Shown here one piece after another: positions 34,453 through 42,612 of a DNA stretch of 54,524 bases (positions are counted from its first letter, which is position 1; each line of letters opens with the position of its first letter). Under the pieces are notes generated by a model that was not told the DNA's origin, searched no databases, and saw nothing but the letters and a program-made list of their open reading frames with translations. A program made the position numbers and the translations under genes. Source of the stretch: Rhizobium sp. Q54 (GTDB lineage Bacteria; Pseudomonadota; Alphaproteobacteria; Reyranellales; Reyranellaceae); assembly GCA_945903635.1 (NCBI GenBank), contig CAMDOT010000011.1, positions 1-54,524 of the forward strand. Direction: 5' to 3'.

Positions 34453-36093
34453 TCACTTCGGCGCCAGCCAGACCGCATAGAAAGCCGGCCGGCCGACCGC
34501 CTCGAACGCGAAGTCCTTGACCTTCGGTGAGGCCGCGAAAGCCTGGGGCTCCTCGAAGATCGGGATCGCGTAGCCCTGGTCGATGACGTAGGCCTGCACC
34601 TCGCCCACCAGGGCCATGCGCTTGGCCGGATCGGTCTCGGCGGCGATCGCCTCGAGCAGTGCATTCAACTTGTCGTCGACGAAGGTCTGCACCTTGTTGC
34701 TGATGCCGCCCTTCTGCATCAGCACGTTGCGCGTCGTCGGATAATACTGGCTGCGGATCACGTCGGGGTCGGCGCGGCCGACCATCGCGGGGGCCACCGG
34801 CGTCTTCAGCGGGTCGAGGTTGTCGGCGACTCGGCTGCCGGCATCGCCGGCCAGCACGTTCAGCTTCACGCCCACCTTGGCCCATTGCTGGGCGACCAGC
34901 TGCAGGGTCTCCTTGTTCTGCGGCTGGGGCAGCGATTCATAGGCCGTCAGCACGAGTTCCTTGCCGTCCTTCTGGCGAATGCCCTTGGGCCCGAGCGTCC
35001 AGCCGGCCTCGTCGAGAAGCTTGGCCGCCAGCACCGGGTCGTAGGTAAGCTTCGCCGACTGATCGACGTAGCCCTGCGCGGTCGATGCGATGATCGACTT
35101 GGCCTGCGGATAGTTGGCCGAGAACAGGGTCGCAACGATTTCCTTGGCATTGACGGCATGCAGCAGCGCCCGGCGCACCCGGATATCGGAGACCAGCGGA
35201 TTGTCGGGACGGAACACCACACTGTTGTTGATGCCGCGCGTGGACGGCGCGTAGATCACGAAGCCCTTCGACTGGACCTGCTTCTCGTCGTAGGCCTGCA
35301 CCTGGCGGATGATCTGGGCTTGTCCCGCCAGCAATGCGCCGATACGCACACTGTCTTCGGGCGTCACGACGTACTTGATGCCGTCGAGGTTGGCACGCCC
35401 CTGATGGGCGAGCTTGGCCGGGCCCCAAGCGTAATCCTTGCGAGCCTCCATCACAAGTTCGCGGCCGAGCACCTCGCTTTTCACCACGAAGGGACCAGAG
35501 CCGATGATCTTGGTGGCGTCACCCAGGGCATCGAACGGCAACGCCAGCGTCTTCAAGGATACCAGGCCAGAGCCGATCACCGACGTACCCTGCAGGAAGC
35601 CGACCGACGGCTTGGTGAAGAAGAACTTCACCGTCAGCGGATCGACGACCTCGCTGCCCTTGTAGTTGGTGATCACTTCCGAGACCGGGTGCTTCAGCGT
35701 CTTGTCGCCCAGGCCGTAGACGTCGAAGTTCTTCGCTACGGCCGCGGCATCGACAGGCGTGCCGTCGGAGAAGGTGACGCCGGGGCGCAGCTTGAAGGTG
35801 TATTCGGTGGCGTCGGCGTTGACCTTCCAGCTTTCGGCGATCCACGGCTCGATCTCGAGCGTCTTCGGATTCTGGTAGGTCAGCTTGTCGGTGATCTGGT
35901 TGAGAACGCCGCCGTTGGGATAGAAGCCTCCCGCGGGTGGATAGAGATTCGTGTGGGGCTGCTGCTCCAGATAGATCAGCGTGCCGCCCTTGGTGACGGC
36001 GCCCTGTGCGGCAGCGTCACCGGGAACGAATGCGACGGATGCCAGTGACGCGAGCGCGCCGGCGAGTAGCCCCAAATTCTTTGCCAGGAACAC
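34453..36093 (-). CDS. dipeptide-type ABC transporter substrate-binding protein, KPN_01854-type
   Basis: A 546-residue family 5 binding protein. The start is a GTG at 36093, with a strong AGGAG five bases upstream. The signal peptide FLAKNLGLLAGALASLASVAFVPGDAAAQG is followed by GTLIYLEQQPHTNLYPPAGGFYPNGGVLNQITDKLTYQ, which differs from ordinary DppA openings and is characteristic, from memory, of the KPN_01854 family (TIGR04028). Further landmarks are TYKLRPGVTFSDGTPVDA-like TFKLRPGVTFSDGT, GSGPFVVKSEVLG, and the late acidic cleft residues. It is the first gene of the transporter, monooxygenase and CMD cluster. The substrate has not been identified for the family as far as I know. Confidence 0.9.
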   Translation of the reverse strand: MFLAKNLGLLAGALASLASVAFVPGDAAAQGAVTKGGTLIYLEQQPHTNLYPPAGGFYPNGGVLNQITDKLTYQNPKTLEIEPWIAESWKVNADATEYTFKLRPGVTFSDGTPVDAAAVAKNFDVYGLGDKTLKHPVSEVITNYKGSEVVDPLTVKFFFTKPSVGFLQGTSVIGSGLVSLKTLALPFDALGDATKIIGSGPFVVKSEVLGRELVMEARKDYAWGPAKLAHQGRANLDGIKYVVTPEDSVRIGALLAGQAQIIRQVQAYDEKQVQSKGFVIYAPSTRGINNSVVFRPDNPLVSDIRVRRALLHAVNAKEIVATLFSANYPQAKSIIASTAQGYVDQSAKLTYDPVLAAKLLDEAGWTLGPKGIRQKDGKELVLTAYESLPQPQNKETLQLVAQQWAKVGVKLNVLAGDAGSRVADNLDPLKTPVAPAMVGRADPDVIRSQYYPTTRNVLMQKGGISNKVQTFVDDKLNALLEAIAAETDPAKRMALVGEVQAYVIDQGYAIPIFEEPQAFAASPKVKDFAFEAVGRPAFYAVWLAPK

Positions 36094-36098
36094 GACAA

Positions 36099-36106
36099 CT
36101 CCTCTC
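36099..36106 (-). promoter_or_regulatory. Shine-Dalgarno GAGAGGAG for the GTG-started binding protein
   Basis: On the minus strand GAGAGGAG ends five bases before the GTG at 36093. This is the site that supports a GTG start there; no in-frame ATG lies closer to the signal peptide. Confidence 0.6.
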
Positions 36107-36240
36107 GCCGTAACGGCTTGCGAATCGCCATGCAGAATTTAGGCCGAACCTCGCGTTACGGACCGGAGATATGGTCAAAGGCCGCAGGCAAATACACAGA
36201 GCAGATTGCTGAATTCAGCCTAGCTCGTGGACGCGGCTTC

Positions 36241-36265
36241 TCTCCCCCATCGAGAAAGGGGGAGA
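36241..36265. terminator. palindromic hairpin TCTCCCCC-9-GGGGGAGA
   Basis: Perfect eight-base arms at 36241-36248 and 36258-36265, 19 bases beyond the stop of the ketopantoate-reductase-like gene (-) and upstream of the divergent-side binding-protein promoter. No T-run. It shares the TCTCCC/GGGAGA core with the hairpin at 16714, so it may be a dispersed extragenic palindrome acting as an operon end. Confidence 0.45.
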
Positions 36266-36284
36266 ATCGTGTTGAATCGGCGGC

Positions 36285-37349
36285 TCAGCCGCCCAGCAGG
36301 CTTGGCGCCGCCTTGAGTTCCTGCCGCTCCACCTTCTTCACGATCTCGGTCAGCTTGGTATGGGTGGGGGCGGCGACACCGATATAGTTGCCGCGCTCGG
36401 CGATGTAGCCGTTCATGAATTCGATCTCGGTGCGGCGGCCCTTGCGGATGTCCTGGGCCATCGACGGGCGCTGGATGTCGGCGCGCGGATTGGGATTGGT
36501 GTTGGAGCCGGGCCGCAGGATCGCCTCGACCTCGTCGAGCGCAGCCTTGTCACCCTCGGCGGCGCGGGCGAGCTGTTCTGGCTCGAATTTGCCGATCTTC
36601 TCGATGTGATAGCCCAGCGCTTGGCCGACGCGCACTGCCTCGCCGCCGAGCTGGATCGAGAAGCGGCGAATGGCGTCGTTGCGATCGCAGTCGGAACCGG
36701 TGAGACCGGTCGCGGCCGACACGCCGTTCTTCATGCCGTTCTGGCAGAGCTTGGACCAGCGCTCGCCCCACAGGTTGGTGGTCGTCTTGGCGCTGTCGAT
36801 CCGGCCCACCATCTCGCGCAGCTCCTCGACCCGCTTGGTGATACGGCCGTGGACTTCGCCGACGCGGAACACGGTGTGCTTGTCGCCGCCCTTGGCGACA
36901 GTGCGGCGGATGCGGGCGGGCTCGAACATGTCGACCGAGATCAGAGAAGCCACCATGCCCACCGTCTTGCCCCAGCCGACAACGCCCGCGATGCGCTCCT
37001 CGTTTAGGCAGTTCTGCAGCGACACGACGTAGCCGTCGGGCGCCAGATACTGCTTGATCAGCGCTGTCGCCCATTCGGTGTCGTAGGACTTCATCGAGAC
37101 GAAGGCGATGTCGATCGGCTTCTGGCGCGACAGGGCTTCTACCTCGGTAAGATGCATCGTCTTGGCATTCCGGACCGTGAATTTCTCTTCCGGCGTGACG
37201 CCGTCGAGTTCGAGCCCGCGGTTGCGGATGGCCTCGATATTCTCCGGCCAGAAATCGATCAGGGTGACGTCCTCGCCCGCCTGGGCGAGGTTGCCGCCGA
37301 CATATCCACCCAACGCGCCGACGCCGACGACTGCGATTCGCTTGCCCAT
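36285..37349 (-). CDS. ketopantoate reductase (PanE/ApbA) family oxidoreductase
   Basis: A 354-residue NAD(P)-dependent dehydrogenase of the ketopantoate reductase family, reducing a 2-oxo acid or similar. The Rossmann motif is GVGALGGYVGGNLAQAG at the very start, and the conserved VSMKSYDT is seen at about 88-95. The catalytic Lys is likely in the segment RWSKLCQNGMKNGVSAATGLTG, typical of the second domain. A C-terminal part with RRTEIEFMNGYIAERG and PTHTKLTEIVKKVE matches the substrate-binding lid. The start at 37349 is backed by AAGGAG seven bases upstream, a motif that overlaps the stop of the hydrolase gene. This is the last of a five-gene operon, so a true panE role is doubtful; a 2-hydroxy acid dehydrogenase in catabolism is more likely. 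Confidence 0.88.
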   Translation of the reverse strand: MGKRIAVVGVGALGGYVGGNLAQAGEDVTLIDFWPENIEAIRNRGLELDGVTPEEKFTVRNAKTMHLTEVEALSRQKPIDIAFVSMKSYDTEWATALIKQYLAPDGYVVSLQNCLNEERIAGVVGWGKTVGMVASLISVDMFEPARIRRTVAKGGDKHTVFRVGEVHGRITKRVEELREMVGRIDSAKTTTNLWGERWSKLCQNGMKNGVSAATGLTGSDCDRNDAIRRFSIQLGGEAVRVGQALGYHIEKIGKFEPEQLARAAEGDKAALDEVEAILRPGSNTNPNPRADIQRPSMAQDIRKGRRTEIEFMNGYIAERGNYIGVAAPTHTKLTEIVKKVERQELKAAPSLLGG

Positions 37350-37360
37350 GTCCGTTCTCC

Positions 37361-38125
37361 TTAAGCCGCTGGCAGCTTGGCGAGGAACGCCTCGACCGCC
37401 CGATTGAAATGCGTGGGTTGATGCAGGTTGGCCGCGTGGCCCGCGTCGGGAATCACCGCCTTGGCGGCGCCCCTGATCTTTGCCGCCATGTAGTCGGTGG
37501 CGGCGAGGAAATTGGTGTCGTTGGCGCCCACCAGCACCAGGGTCGGCACGACGACCTTGTCGAGCGACTGGATCACCCGGTCGTTCTGCTGGGCCAGCAT
37601 GCCACGCGCCGCACCCGCGAGACCCGAGGCATCGCGGTGGCGGGTAAGCTTGACCTCGTCGCTGGAATTGAGCGCGGCGAGGCCACGCGCATCGAGGTCG
37701 GCAGCACGCTTGTGGGCGGTCTCGTTCCACTTGGTCCGCGCCTCGTCCTTCTTGAAGCCGGGGCCGGTGTCGAACAGCATCAGGGCGCGCACCCGGTCGG
37801 GGTGGCTGGCGTTGAAGGCGAGCGACATGTAGCCGCCCAGCGACAGCCCGGCGACGATTGCCTTCTTCGCGTCCACGGTGTCGAGGAGGGCGAGCATGTC
37901 GCCCACCGTCAGCGCCTCGGAATACTGCGCTCCATCCTTCGGATAGTCGCTCTCGCCATGACCGCGGAAGTCCCAGACGACGACCTGATAGCGATCCTTG
38001 AGGGCCGCGATCTGGCCGTCCCACATGCGGCAGGTCGAGCTGTAGCCGTGACTCAGCAGGATGGTCGGTCCGCTGCCATGGATCTCGTAGTGGATCGAAA
38101 CGCCGTTGCGATCGAGCTTGGCCAT
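37361..38125 (-). CDS. alpha/beta hydrolase
   Basis: A 254-residue single-domain hydrolase. The oxyanion strand LLSHGYSS is at 23-30, the nucleophile Ser95 sits in AGLSLGGY, and the remaining triad is Asp (LVLVGANDTNFLA) and His (PDAGHAANLHQP). The motif WDFRGHGESDYP is typical of lactonase/3-oxoadipate enol-lactonase-like members. In operon context with an oxygenase, a VOC protein and another hydrolase, ester or lactone hydrolysis of a ring-cleavage product is plausible (inference). The start at 38125 overlaps by one base the stop of the upstream large hydrolase gene, so they are coupled. Confidence 0.9.
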   Translation of the reverse strand: MAKLDRNGVSIHYEIHGSGPTILLSHGYSSTCRMWDGQIAALKDRYQVVVWDFRGHGESDYPKDGAQYSEALTVGDMLALLDTVDAKKAIVAGLSLGGYMSLAFNASHPDRVRALMLFDTGPGFKKDEARTKWNETAHKRAADLDARGLAALNSSDEVKLTRHRDASGLAGAARGMLAQQNDRVIQSLDKVVVPTLVLVGANDTNFLAATDYMAAKIRGAAKAVIPDAGHAANLHQPTHFNRAVEAFLAKLPAA

Positions 38126-39939
38126 CAGGGGTTCACGCGAGTCTCGTTGCGCGCCTTCTCGAGATACTTGTCGGCATCTTCCTGCAGCAGCAGGCGGTCC
38201 TTCTTCAACGCGTCCACCGCGCCCTGGACCTTGGCGATGTAGTCGGCGCGGTTCCTGTAGCGCTGGGCGATCTTGGCGGCCGAGAAAGCGAAGTAGCTGC
38301 CGTCGCGGTCGGCGATCTCGCCCACCGGGTACGGCGCCTTGTATTCGTTCCAGCCGGTATAGGCGGCGAGCGGCACGGCGATGTCCGGCAGGCGAATGCC
38401 TGCCACTTCGTTGCCGTCCGGATCGACGCGGCTGACCAGCGTGCGGTACGCCCGCTCAGGTCTGGCTGCGCGGTAGTCGACCACATTCGTCCGCTTCACG
38501 ACAGCAGCGCCCTCAATGGCCGGGAAGCCGATCTTGTCCGGCTCGACCAGCGTACCGTCCGAGAGTGCCGGCACGCGGCTGGGCGGCGGCAACCGGCTTG
38601 AGGCAACCCATTCGTCGAGCGCCACCAGCAGCGCGCGCACCGCCGGCATCGGATTGTGCGGATTGCGCGGATTGACGTTGGGACCGGCGTCGGTGGTCGC
38701 GCCGGCGCGGCCGCCATGCTGGGTGCCGGCGATCATGTAGGCGCGGCTGTTGGCCGGCAGTGCCACGTCCTTCGTGCCCATCGGGTCGGTGGTGAGCAGC
38801 GAGGCGCCCTTCTGCCAGTACTCGGTCGAGGTGTTGGTCTCGATCAGCAGCGGGTCGCTGCCGTCGCCGCGCAGCACCGAGCCCGTCGAGCGGGAAATCG
38901 GGTCCTCAAGCGTGGCGGTGGAGAAGGGGAACCAGGCTTCGGGAGCGTCGTGGTCCTCGTGCTGGGTGTTGGTGCGCGCCGGTTGACCGAAGGGCGTATT
39001 GAAGAAAAGGCGGCCGACACCGGCAATGTGGCTGTGGATGCCGTCGAACACAGTGCGGCCCTGCTCGTCGCGATTGAAGCCATACGAGATGTGGTGCCGC
39101 AGATAGCGGCCGGCCTGCGAGAAACCGATGGCGAGCGCATGCGTTATCGGCCGGCCGGTCACCTCGCCAGCCTTCGGGTCATGCTTCAGCCAGCTCACGA
39201 AGTCGCGGGTCGCGGCGAAGCCCAATCCCTGCACCTTCGGTTTGGTGCCCTGGTAGGTGAATTCGTAGATGTATCCGGACTTCGGCTTGCCATCGGCGAG
39301 CTTGACCGACTTGGCGTCAATCGACGTCCACGCGATGTCCTGCGGCGGATCTGCCTGACGCTCGCGCACGGTGAGTTTCGCGCCGTCCTGCGAGGCCATC
39401 TCGTACGAAAGCTTGAAAGCCTCGAGGGCTCCGCCGCGCGTGCCCGAGACGAATTCATCCCGTACCCATTGGACGATGGGTTGGCCATTTTCGGTGGCCA
39501 CCGGCGCGGTCAGGCTCAGTCCCATGTTGGCGCGCGGCGCGTCGGGGTCCCAGCCGGACCAGACGATCGTCCAGCCCATGCGCATCGGAAAACCGTTGCC
39601 GCAGTCGGCCATGGTCTTGGGATCGTTCACACCCTGCGGGCCGTCGGCGATGTTGCCGAACAGCATCTTGCGGCCGCGATTGTTGACCTCGTAGAGGATG
39701 CGGCGGTTGCCCTTCGCGGGATCCTTTGGCCGCAGCACGAAGAAGTCCGTCGTGTATTCGACCATGCCGCGCGCATTGCGTGGCGCTTCGTCGATCAGGG
39801 CGATGCCCTTGTTGGCGGGATCGGCCGGATCGACCTCGCCCTTCGCGGTGCCGATGACGCGTTCATAGGCGCCGGCCGCGCCGAAAGCGGCGCCATCGGC
39901 CAGTGGCTCGACCGCCTGGATGTCGATCGAGAGCAGCAC
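38125..39939 (-). CDS. large alpha/beta hydrolase domain protein (Abhydrolase_10 / PF20091 type)
   Basis: A 604-residue member of a large hydrolase family whose exact substrates are not known to me. The N-terminal part starts MLLSIDIQAVEPLADGAAFGAAGAYERVIG and continues with FVLRPKDPAKGNRRILYEVNNRGRK, characteristic of the family. The nucleophile elbow is AIGFSQAGRYLRHH with Ser274, and a likely acid and histidine occur in the later third (AYMIAGTQHGGR). The C-terminal part has ALDEWVASSRLPPPSRVP and IAVPLAAYTGWN, also family marks. There is no signal peptide, so it is cytoplasmic. It lies between the VOC gene (five bases) and the small hydrolase (one-base overlap) and presumably acts in the same pathway. 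Confidence 0.85.
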   Translation of the reverse strand: MLLSIDIQAVEPLADGAAFGAAGAYERVIGTAKGEVDPADPANKGIALIDEAPRNARGMVEYTTDFFVLRPKDPAKGNRRILYEVNNRGRKMLFGNIADGPQGVNDPKTMADCGNGFPMRMGWTIVWSGWDPDAPRANMGLSLTAPVATENGQPIVQWVRDEFVSGTRGGALEAFKLSYEMASQDGAKLTVRERQADPPQDIAWTSIDAKSVKLADGKPKSGYIYEFTYQGTKPKVQGLGFAATRDFVSWLKHDPKAGEVTGRPITHALAIGFSQAGRYLRHHISYGFNRDEQGRTVFDGIHSHIAGVGRLFFNTPFGQPARTNTQHEDHDAPEAWFPFSTATLEDPISRSTGSVLRGDGSDPLLIETNTSTEYWQKGASLLTTDPMGTKDVALPANSRAYMIAGTQHGGRAGATTDAGPNVNPRNPHNPMPAVRALLVALDEWVASSRLPPPSRVPALSDGTLVEPDKIGFPAIEGAAVVKRTNVVDYRAARPERAYRTLVSRVDPDGNEVAGIRLPDIAVPLAAYTGWNEYKAPYPVGEIADRDGSYFAFSAAKIAQRYRNRADYIAKVQGAVDALKKDRLLLQEDADKYLEKARNETRVNP

Positions 39940-39944
39940 GACGG

Positions 39945-40355
39945 CTACTTGGCGCCGGGCGGGGGGAAGTTGATCTCCACACCGACACCGTCGGGATCGT
40001 AGAGGAAGATCTGCTGGCCGCCGGTGCGCGGGATGGTCTGCTCGCGGAACTTGACCTTCTTGGTCTTGAGCTTCTTGCGCACGCCGTCGATGTCGGTGCC
40101 GGCGAAGGCGATATGGTCGAAGCGGCCGGTGTCCTTGAATTTCTTCTTGGTGCCGCGCACGACGATGCCTTCGCGCGGCTTGCGAGGTCCGAGGATATGC
40201 ACGGTAGCGACGCCGCCGGAATAGAGCCAGTTGCCGGGGAAGCCCAGCGGCGGACGGTCGCCGTCCTCGAGGCCCAGCACCTCGCAGTAGAATTTTACGG
40301 TCTTCTTCAGGTTAGAAGGTTCGATCGTGTAGTGCTGCAGGGCGCCAAGCGGCAT
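39945..40355 (-). CDS. VOC family protein (glyoxalase/ring-cleavage dioxygenase fold)
   Basis: A 136-residue vicinal-oxygen-chelate protein. It starts MPLGALQHYTIEPSNLKKTVKFYCEVLGLEDGDRPPLGFPGNWLYSGG, with His8 as the first metal ligand, then FDHIAFAGTDIDGVRKKL with His, then QIFLYDPDGVGVEINFPP with the terminal Glu ligand. The pair of ring-like motifs fits a metal-dependent lyase, isomerase or dioxygenase. It is small, so it must dimerise to form active sites. It is the second gene of the minus-strand operon, five bases before the large hydrolase gene and 21 after the oxygenase gene. Confidence 0.88.
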   Translation of the reverse strand: MPLGALQHYTIEPSNLKKTVKFYCEVLGLEDGDRPPLGFPGNWLYSGGVATVHILGPRKPREGIVVRGTKKKFKDTGRFDHIAFAGTDIDGVRKKLKTKKVKFREQTIPRTGGQQIFLYDPDGVGVEINFPPPGAK

Positions 40356-40376
40356 CGTTCAGTCTCCTGTGATCGG

Positions 40377-41585
40377 TCAGACAAAAGTGAGGTCGGCGTC
40401 GGCGCCCAGCATCCAGGCCCCGACTGTTTCGAAATGGGAAAGCCGTCCCTGCAACTGCTGGGTGACGGTGTGGACGTCGCGGAAACGCCGTTCCAGCGGG
40501 TGGCTGCCGAAGATCGCGGTGGCGCCGGCGGCGTTGTAGGCGAAGTCGACGGCCTCGCGCGCCTTGTGAATGGCATGGGTCGAGGCCATGCGGATGGTGA
40601 TGCGCTGGTCGACCGTGAGCTTGCCGCCGGGCTGGGCGATGGTGTGCCAGATGTCGGCCAAGGCCTGCAGTAGAAACGCTCGGGCGGCGCGGATGTTCAC
40701 TTCGGCTTGCGCCGCGTTGGACTGCACGACCGCGTTGTCGCGTAGCGGGCTTTTGGCTCCCCGCGGCACCTTGTTTCGCGCCACGTCGATGAAGGCGTCG
40801 AGTGCTGCCCGCGCGATGCCCAATGCTACGCCAGCGAAGCCCACCTCGTAGCAGGTCATCGCCGACATGCGGTAGAGCGCGCCGGCCTCGCGGCATTCCT
40901 TCTCGAAGTCGCGCGTGATCGAATGATCAGCTCGCACGAAATGGTCGTTGAGGGCGTACTGGTCGCTCGCCGTACCGCGCAGGCCGACGGTGTTCCAGAT
41001 ATCGGTCCAGACGACCTCTCCTGCCGGCACCAGCATGGTGCGCTCGACCTGCTTGCCGTCGGGTCCGATCAGGGGCGAGCCATCCGCTCTGTAGATCGGG
41101 CAATGGGCGCCCAGCCACGTCGCATGTCGGCCGCCCGAGGCGAAGGCCCAGACGCCGGTCACTTTGTAGCCGCCCTCGCATTCGATGGCCTTGACCTTGG
41201 GCCCCGGCCCCCAGGCCAGCACGGCGCGCGGATTGTTGCCGAAAATCTCGCGGGCCACCGGCAGGTCGAGGTAGGCCGCCGTCATGGCGCAGCCGCCGCC
41301 CTGGCTCACGCACCAAGCGGTCGAGGCGTCGCCGCGGGCAAGGGTCTCGATCACGTGGAAGAAGGTGATGGGATCAGTCTCGATCCCGTTCGACGAGCGC
41401 GGCAGCAGCAGGCGGAACAGCCGCGCCTCATGCAACTTGTCGAGTAGCGCGGGCGGCAACCGGCGGTTCTTCTCGATGTCGTTCGAGGCGGCCTCGATCA
41501 CCGGGCGCAAGGCCTCGGCGCGCGCGATCACGGCCGGATCGCCGGCAAGGCTGGCGGCAGACGGGATCAGCGTATCCAAGGCCAA
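40377..41585 (-). CDS. acyl-CoA dehydrogenase-fold flavin-dependent monooxygenase (HsaA/DszC-like)
   Basis: A 402-residue enzyme with the acyl-CoA dehydrogenase fold. The N-terminal helix ends in KNRRLPPALLDKLHEARLFRLLLPRSSNGIETDPITFFHVIETLARGDASTAWC, typical of group D flavin monooxygenases such as HsaA, DszC and HpaB-like oxygenases, in which a hydroxylase uses reduced flavin from a partner. A middle beta domain has GGYKVTGVWAFASGGRHATWLGAHC and WTDIWNTVGLRGTASDQY, and a helical C-terminus follows with ARAFLLQALADIWH. The acyl-CoA dehydrogenase catalytic Glu is not obvious. A reductase gene is not seen here. First gene of the operon; the divergent gene at 41749 is 163 bases away. Confidence 0.85.
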   Translation of the reverse strand: MALDTLIPSAASLAGDPAVIARAEALRPVIEAASNDIEKNRRLPPALLDKLHEARLFRLLLPRSSNGIETDPITFFHVIETLARGDASTAWCVSQGGGCAMTAAYLDLPVAREIFGNNPRAVLAWGPGPKVKAIECEGGYKVTGVWAFASGGRHATWLGAHCPIYRADGSPLIGPDGKQVERTMLVPAGEVVWTDIWNTVGLRGTASDQYALNDHFVRADHSITRDFEKECREAGALYRMSAMTCYEVGFAGVALGIARAALDAFIDVARNKVPRGAKSPLRDNAVVQSNAAQAEVNIRAARAFLLQALADIWHTIAQPGGKLTVDQRITIRMASTHAIHKAREAVDFAYNAAGATAIFGSHPLERRFRDVHTVTQQLQGRLSHFETVGAWMLGADADLTFV

Positions 41586-41748
41586 TTTCTCCGAACGAGG
41601 TTGCGCGGGAGAACGCTACGCCCCGGCCCTTGCCGGCGGCAAGGGGCCGCGCGGCCTGCGTTTGCCCGTCGAAACGTGTCGCTGCGTTGCAGCACGCACG
41701 TTTGCTAAGAAGGGGGCTCGGGACATCCCAGTCCCCGGGGGAGATCAT

Positions 41749-42609
41749 ATGCATTGGACCGACCGCCGCCAGCGCTTCCGGGCGCTCCTCGCCGGAGATC
41801 GTTGCTACCATCCCGGGTCGGTCTTCGATCCGATCTCGGCCCGTATCGCCGAGGATCTGGGCTTCGAGATCGGCATGTTCGCAGGCTCGGTCGCGTCGCT
41901 GACGGTGCTGGGGGCACCCGATCTGATCGTGCTCACCCTCTCCGAATTCGCGGCCCAGGCCTATCGCATCAATCGGGCGGGCAACCTGCCGCTGATGGTC
42001 GATGCCGACCACGGCTACGGCAACGCGCTCAACGTCAAGCGCACGGTCGAGGAGCTGGAGACGGCTGGCGTCAGCGGCATGAGCATCGAGGACACCGAGC
42101 TGCCCACGCCGCATGGCACGACCAAGCCGCGGCTCGTTTCCATCGCCGAGGGTGTCGGCAAGATGAAGGCGGCGCTGGCCGGCCGCCAGGATCCGTTGCT
42201 CTGCATCGCCGGCCGCACCAGCGCGATCACCATCTCCGGGCTCGACGACGCGATCGCCCGCGGCCAGGCCTATGAGGCGGTGGGCGTCGATGCGCTGTTC
42301 TTCGTCGGCATCAAGACGCGGGCCGAACTCGACGCCATCTCGGGTGCGACCACCCTGCCGCTGATCATGGGCGGCGTGTCGGGCGATCTCGCCGACCGCG
42401 ACTATCTCGCCAGCCGCCGCGTGCGCATCGCCCTGCAGGGCCACCAGCCCTTCGCTGCCGGCGTGAAGGCGGTCCACGACACGCTGAGGGCGCTACGGGA
42501 CGGAGTGGCGCCGTCGAAGCTTCAGGGCGTGGCCGACGCCGAGCTGATGAAGCGCGTCACCCGCGAGGGTGACTATGGGCAGTGGACGAAGGAGTTCCTC
42601 GGCGGCTGA
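41749..42609 (+). CDS. oxaloacetate decarboxylase-like, PEP mutase/isocitrate lyase superfamily
   Basis: A 286-residue TIM-barrel protein of the isocitrate lyase/PEP mutase superfamily. Its length and motifs match the small oxaloacetate decarboxylases like Pseudomonas PA4872. Landmarks are YHPGSVFDPISARIAEDLGFEIGMFAGSVAS, PLMVDADHGYGNALNVKRTVEELE, and GMSIEDTELPTPHG. The Mg ligands Asp and the following Glu are in these segments, and Ala replaces the isocitrate lyase catalytic Cys, as in the decarboxylase. The reaction expected is oxaloacetate to pyruvate and CO2. Start 41749 follows GGGGGAGATC. It is divergent from the acyl-CoA dehydrogenase-fold gene and convergent with the transglutaminase gene, four bases from its stop. 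Confidence 0.85.
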   Translation: MHWTDRRQRFRALLAGDRCYHPGSVFDPISARIAEDLGFEIGMFAGSVASLTVLGAPDLIVLTLSEFAAQAYRINRAGNLPLMVDADHGYGNALNVKRTVEELETAGVSGMSIEDTELPTPHGTTKPRLVSIAEGVGKMKAALAGRQDPLLCIAGRTSAITISGLDDAIARGQAYEAVGVDALFFVGIKTRAELDAISGATTLPLIMGGVSGDLADRDYLASRRVRIALQGHQPFAAGVKAVHDTLRALRDGVAPSKLQGVADAELMKRVTREGDYGQWTKEFLGG

Positions 42610-42612
42610 TGC

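Noticed and set aside
36285-37349. Calling the ketopantoate-reductase-like gene panE
   Set aside because: No panB or panC nearby, and it closes a catabolic-looking operon; the family covers several 2-oxo acid reductases.
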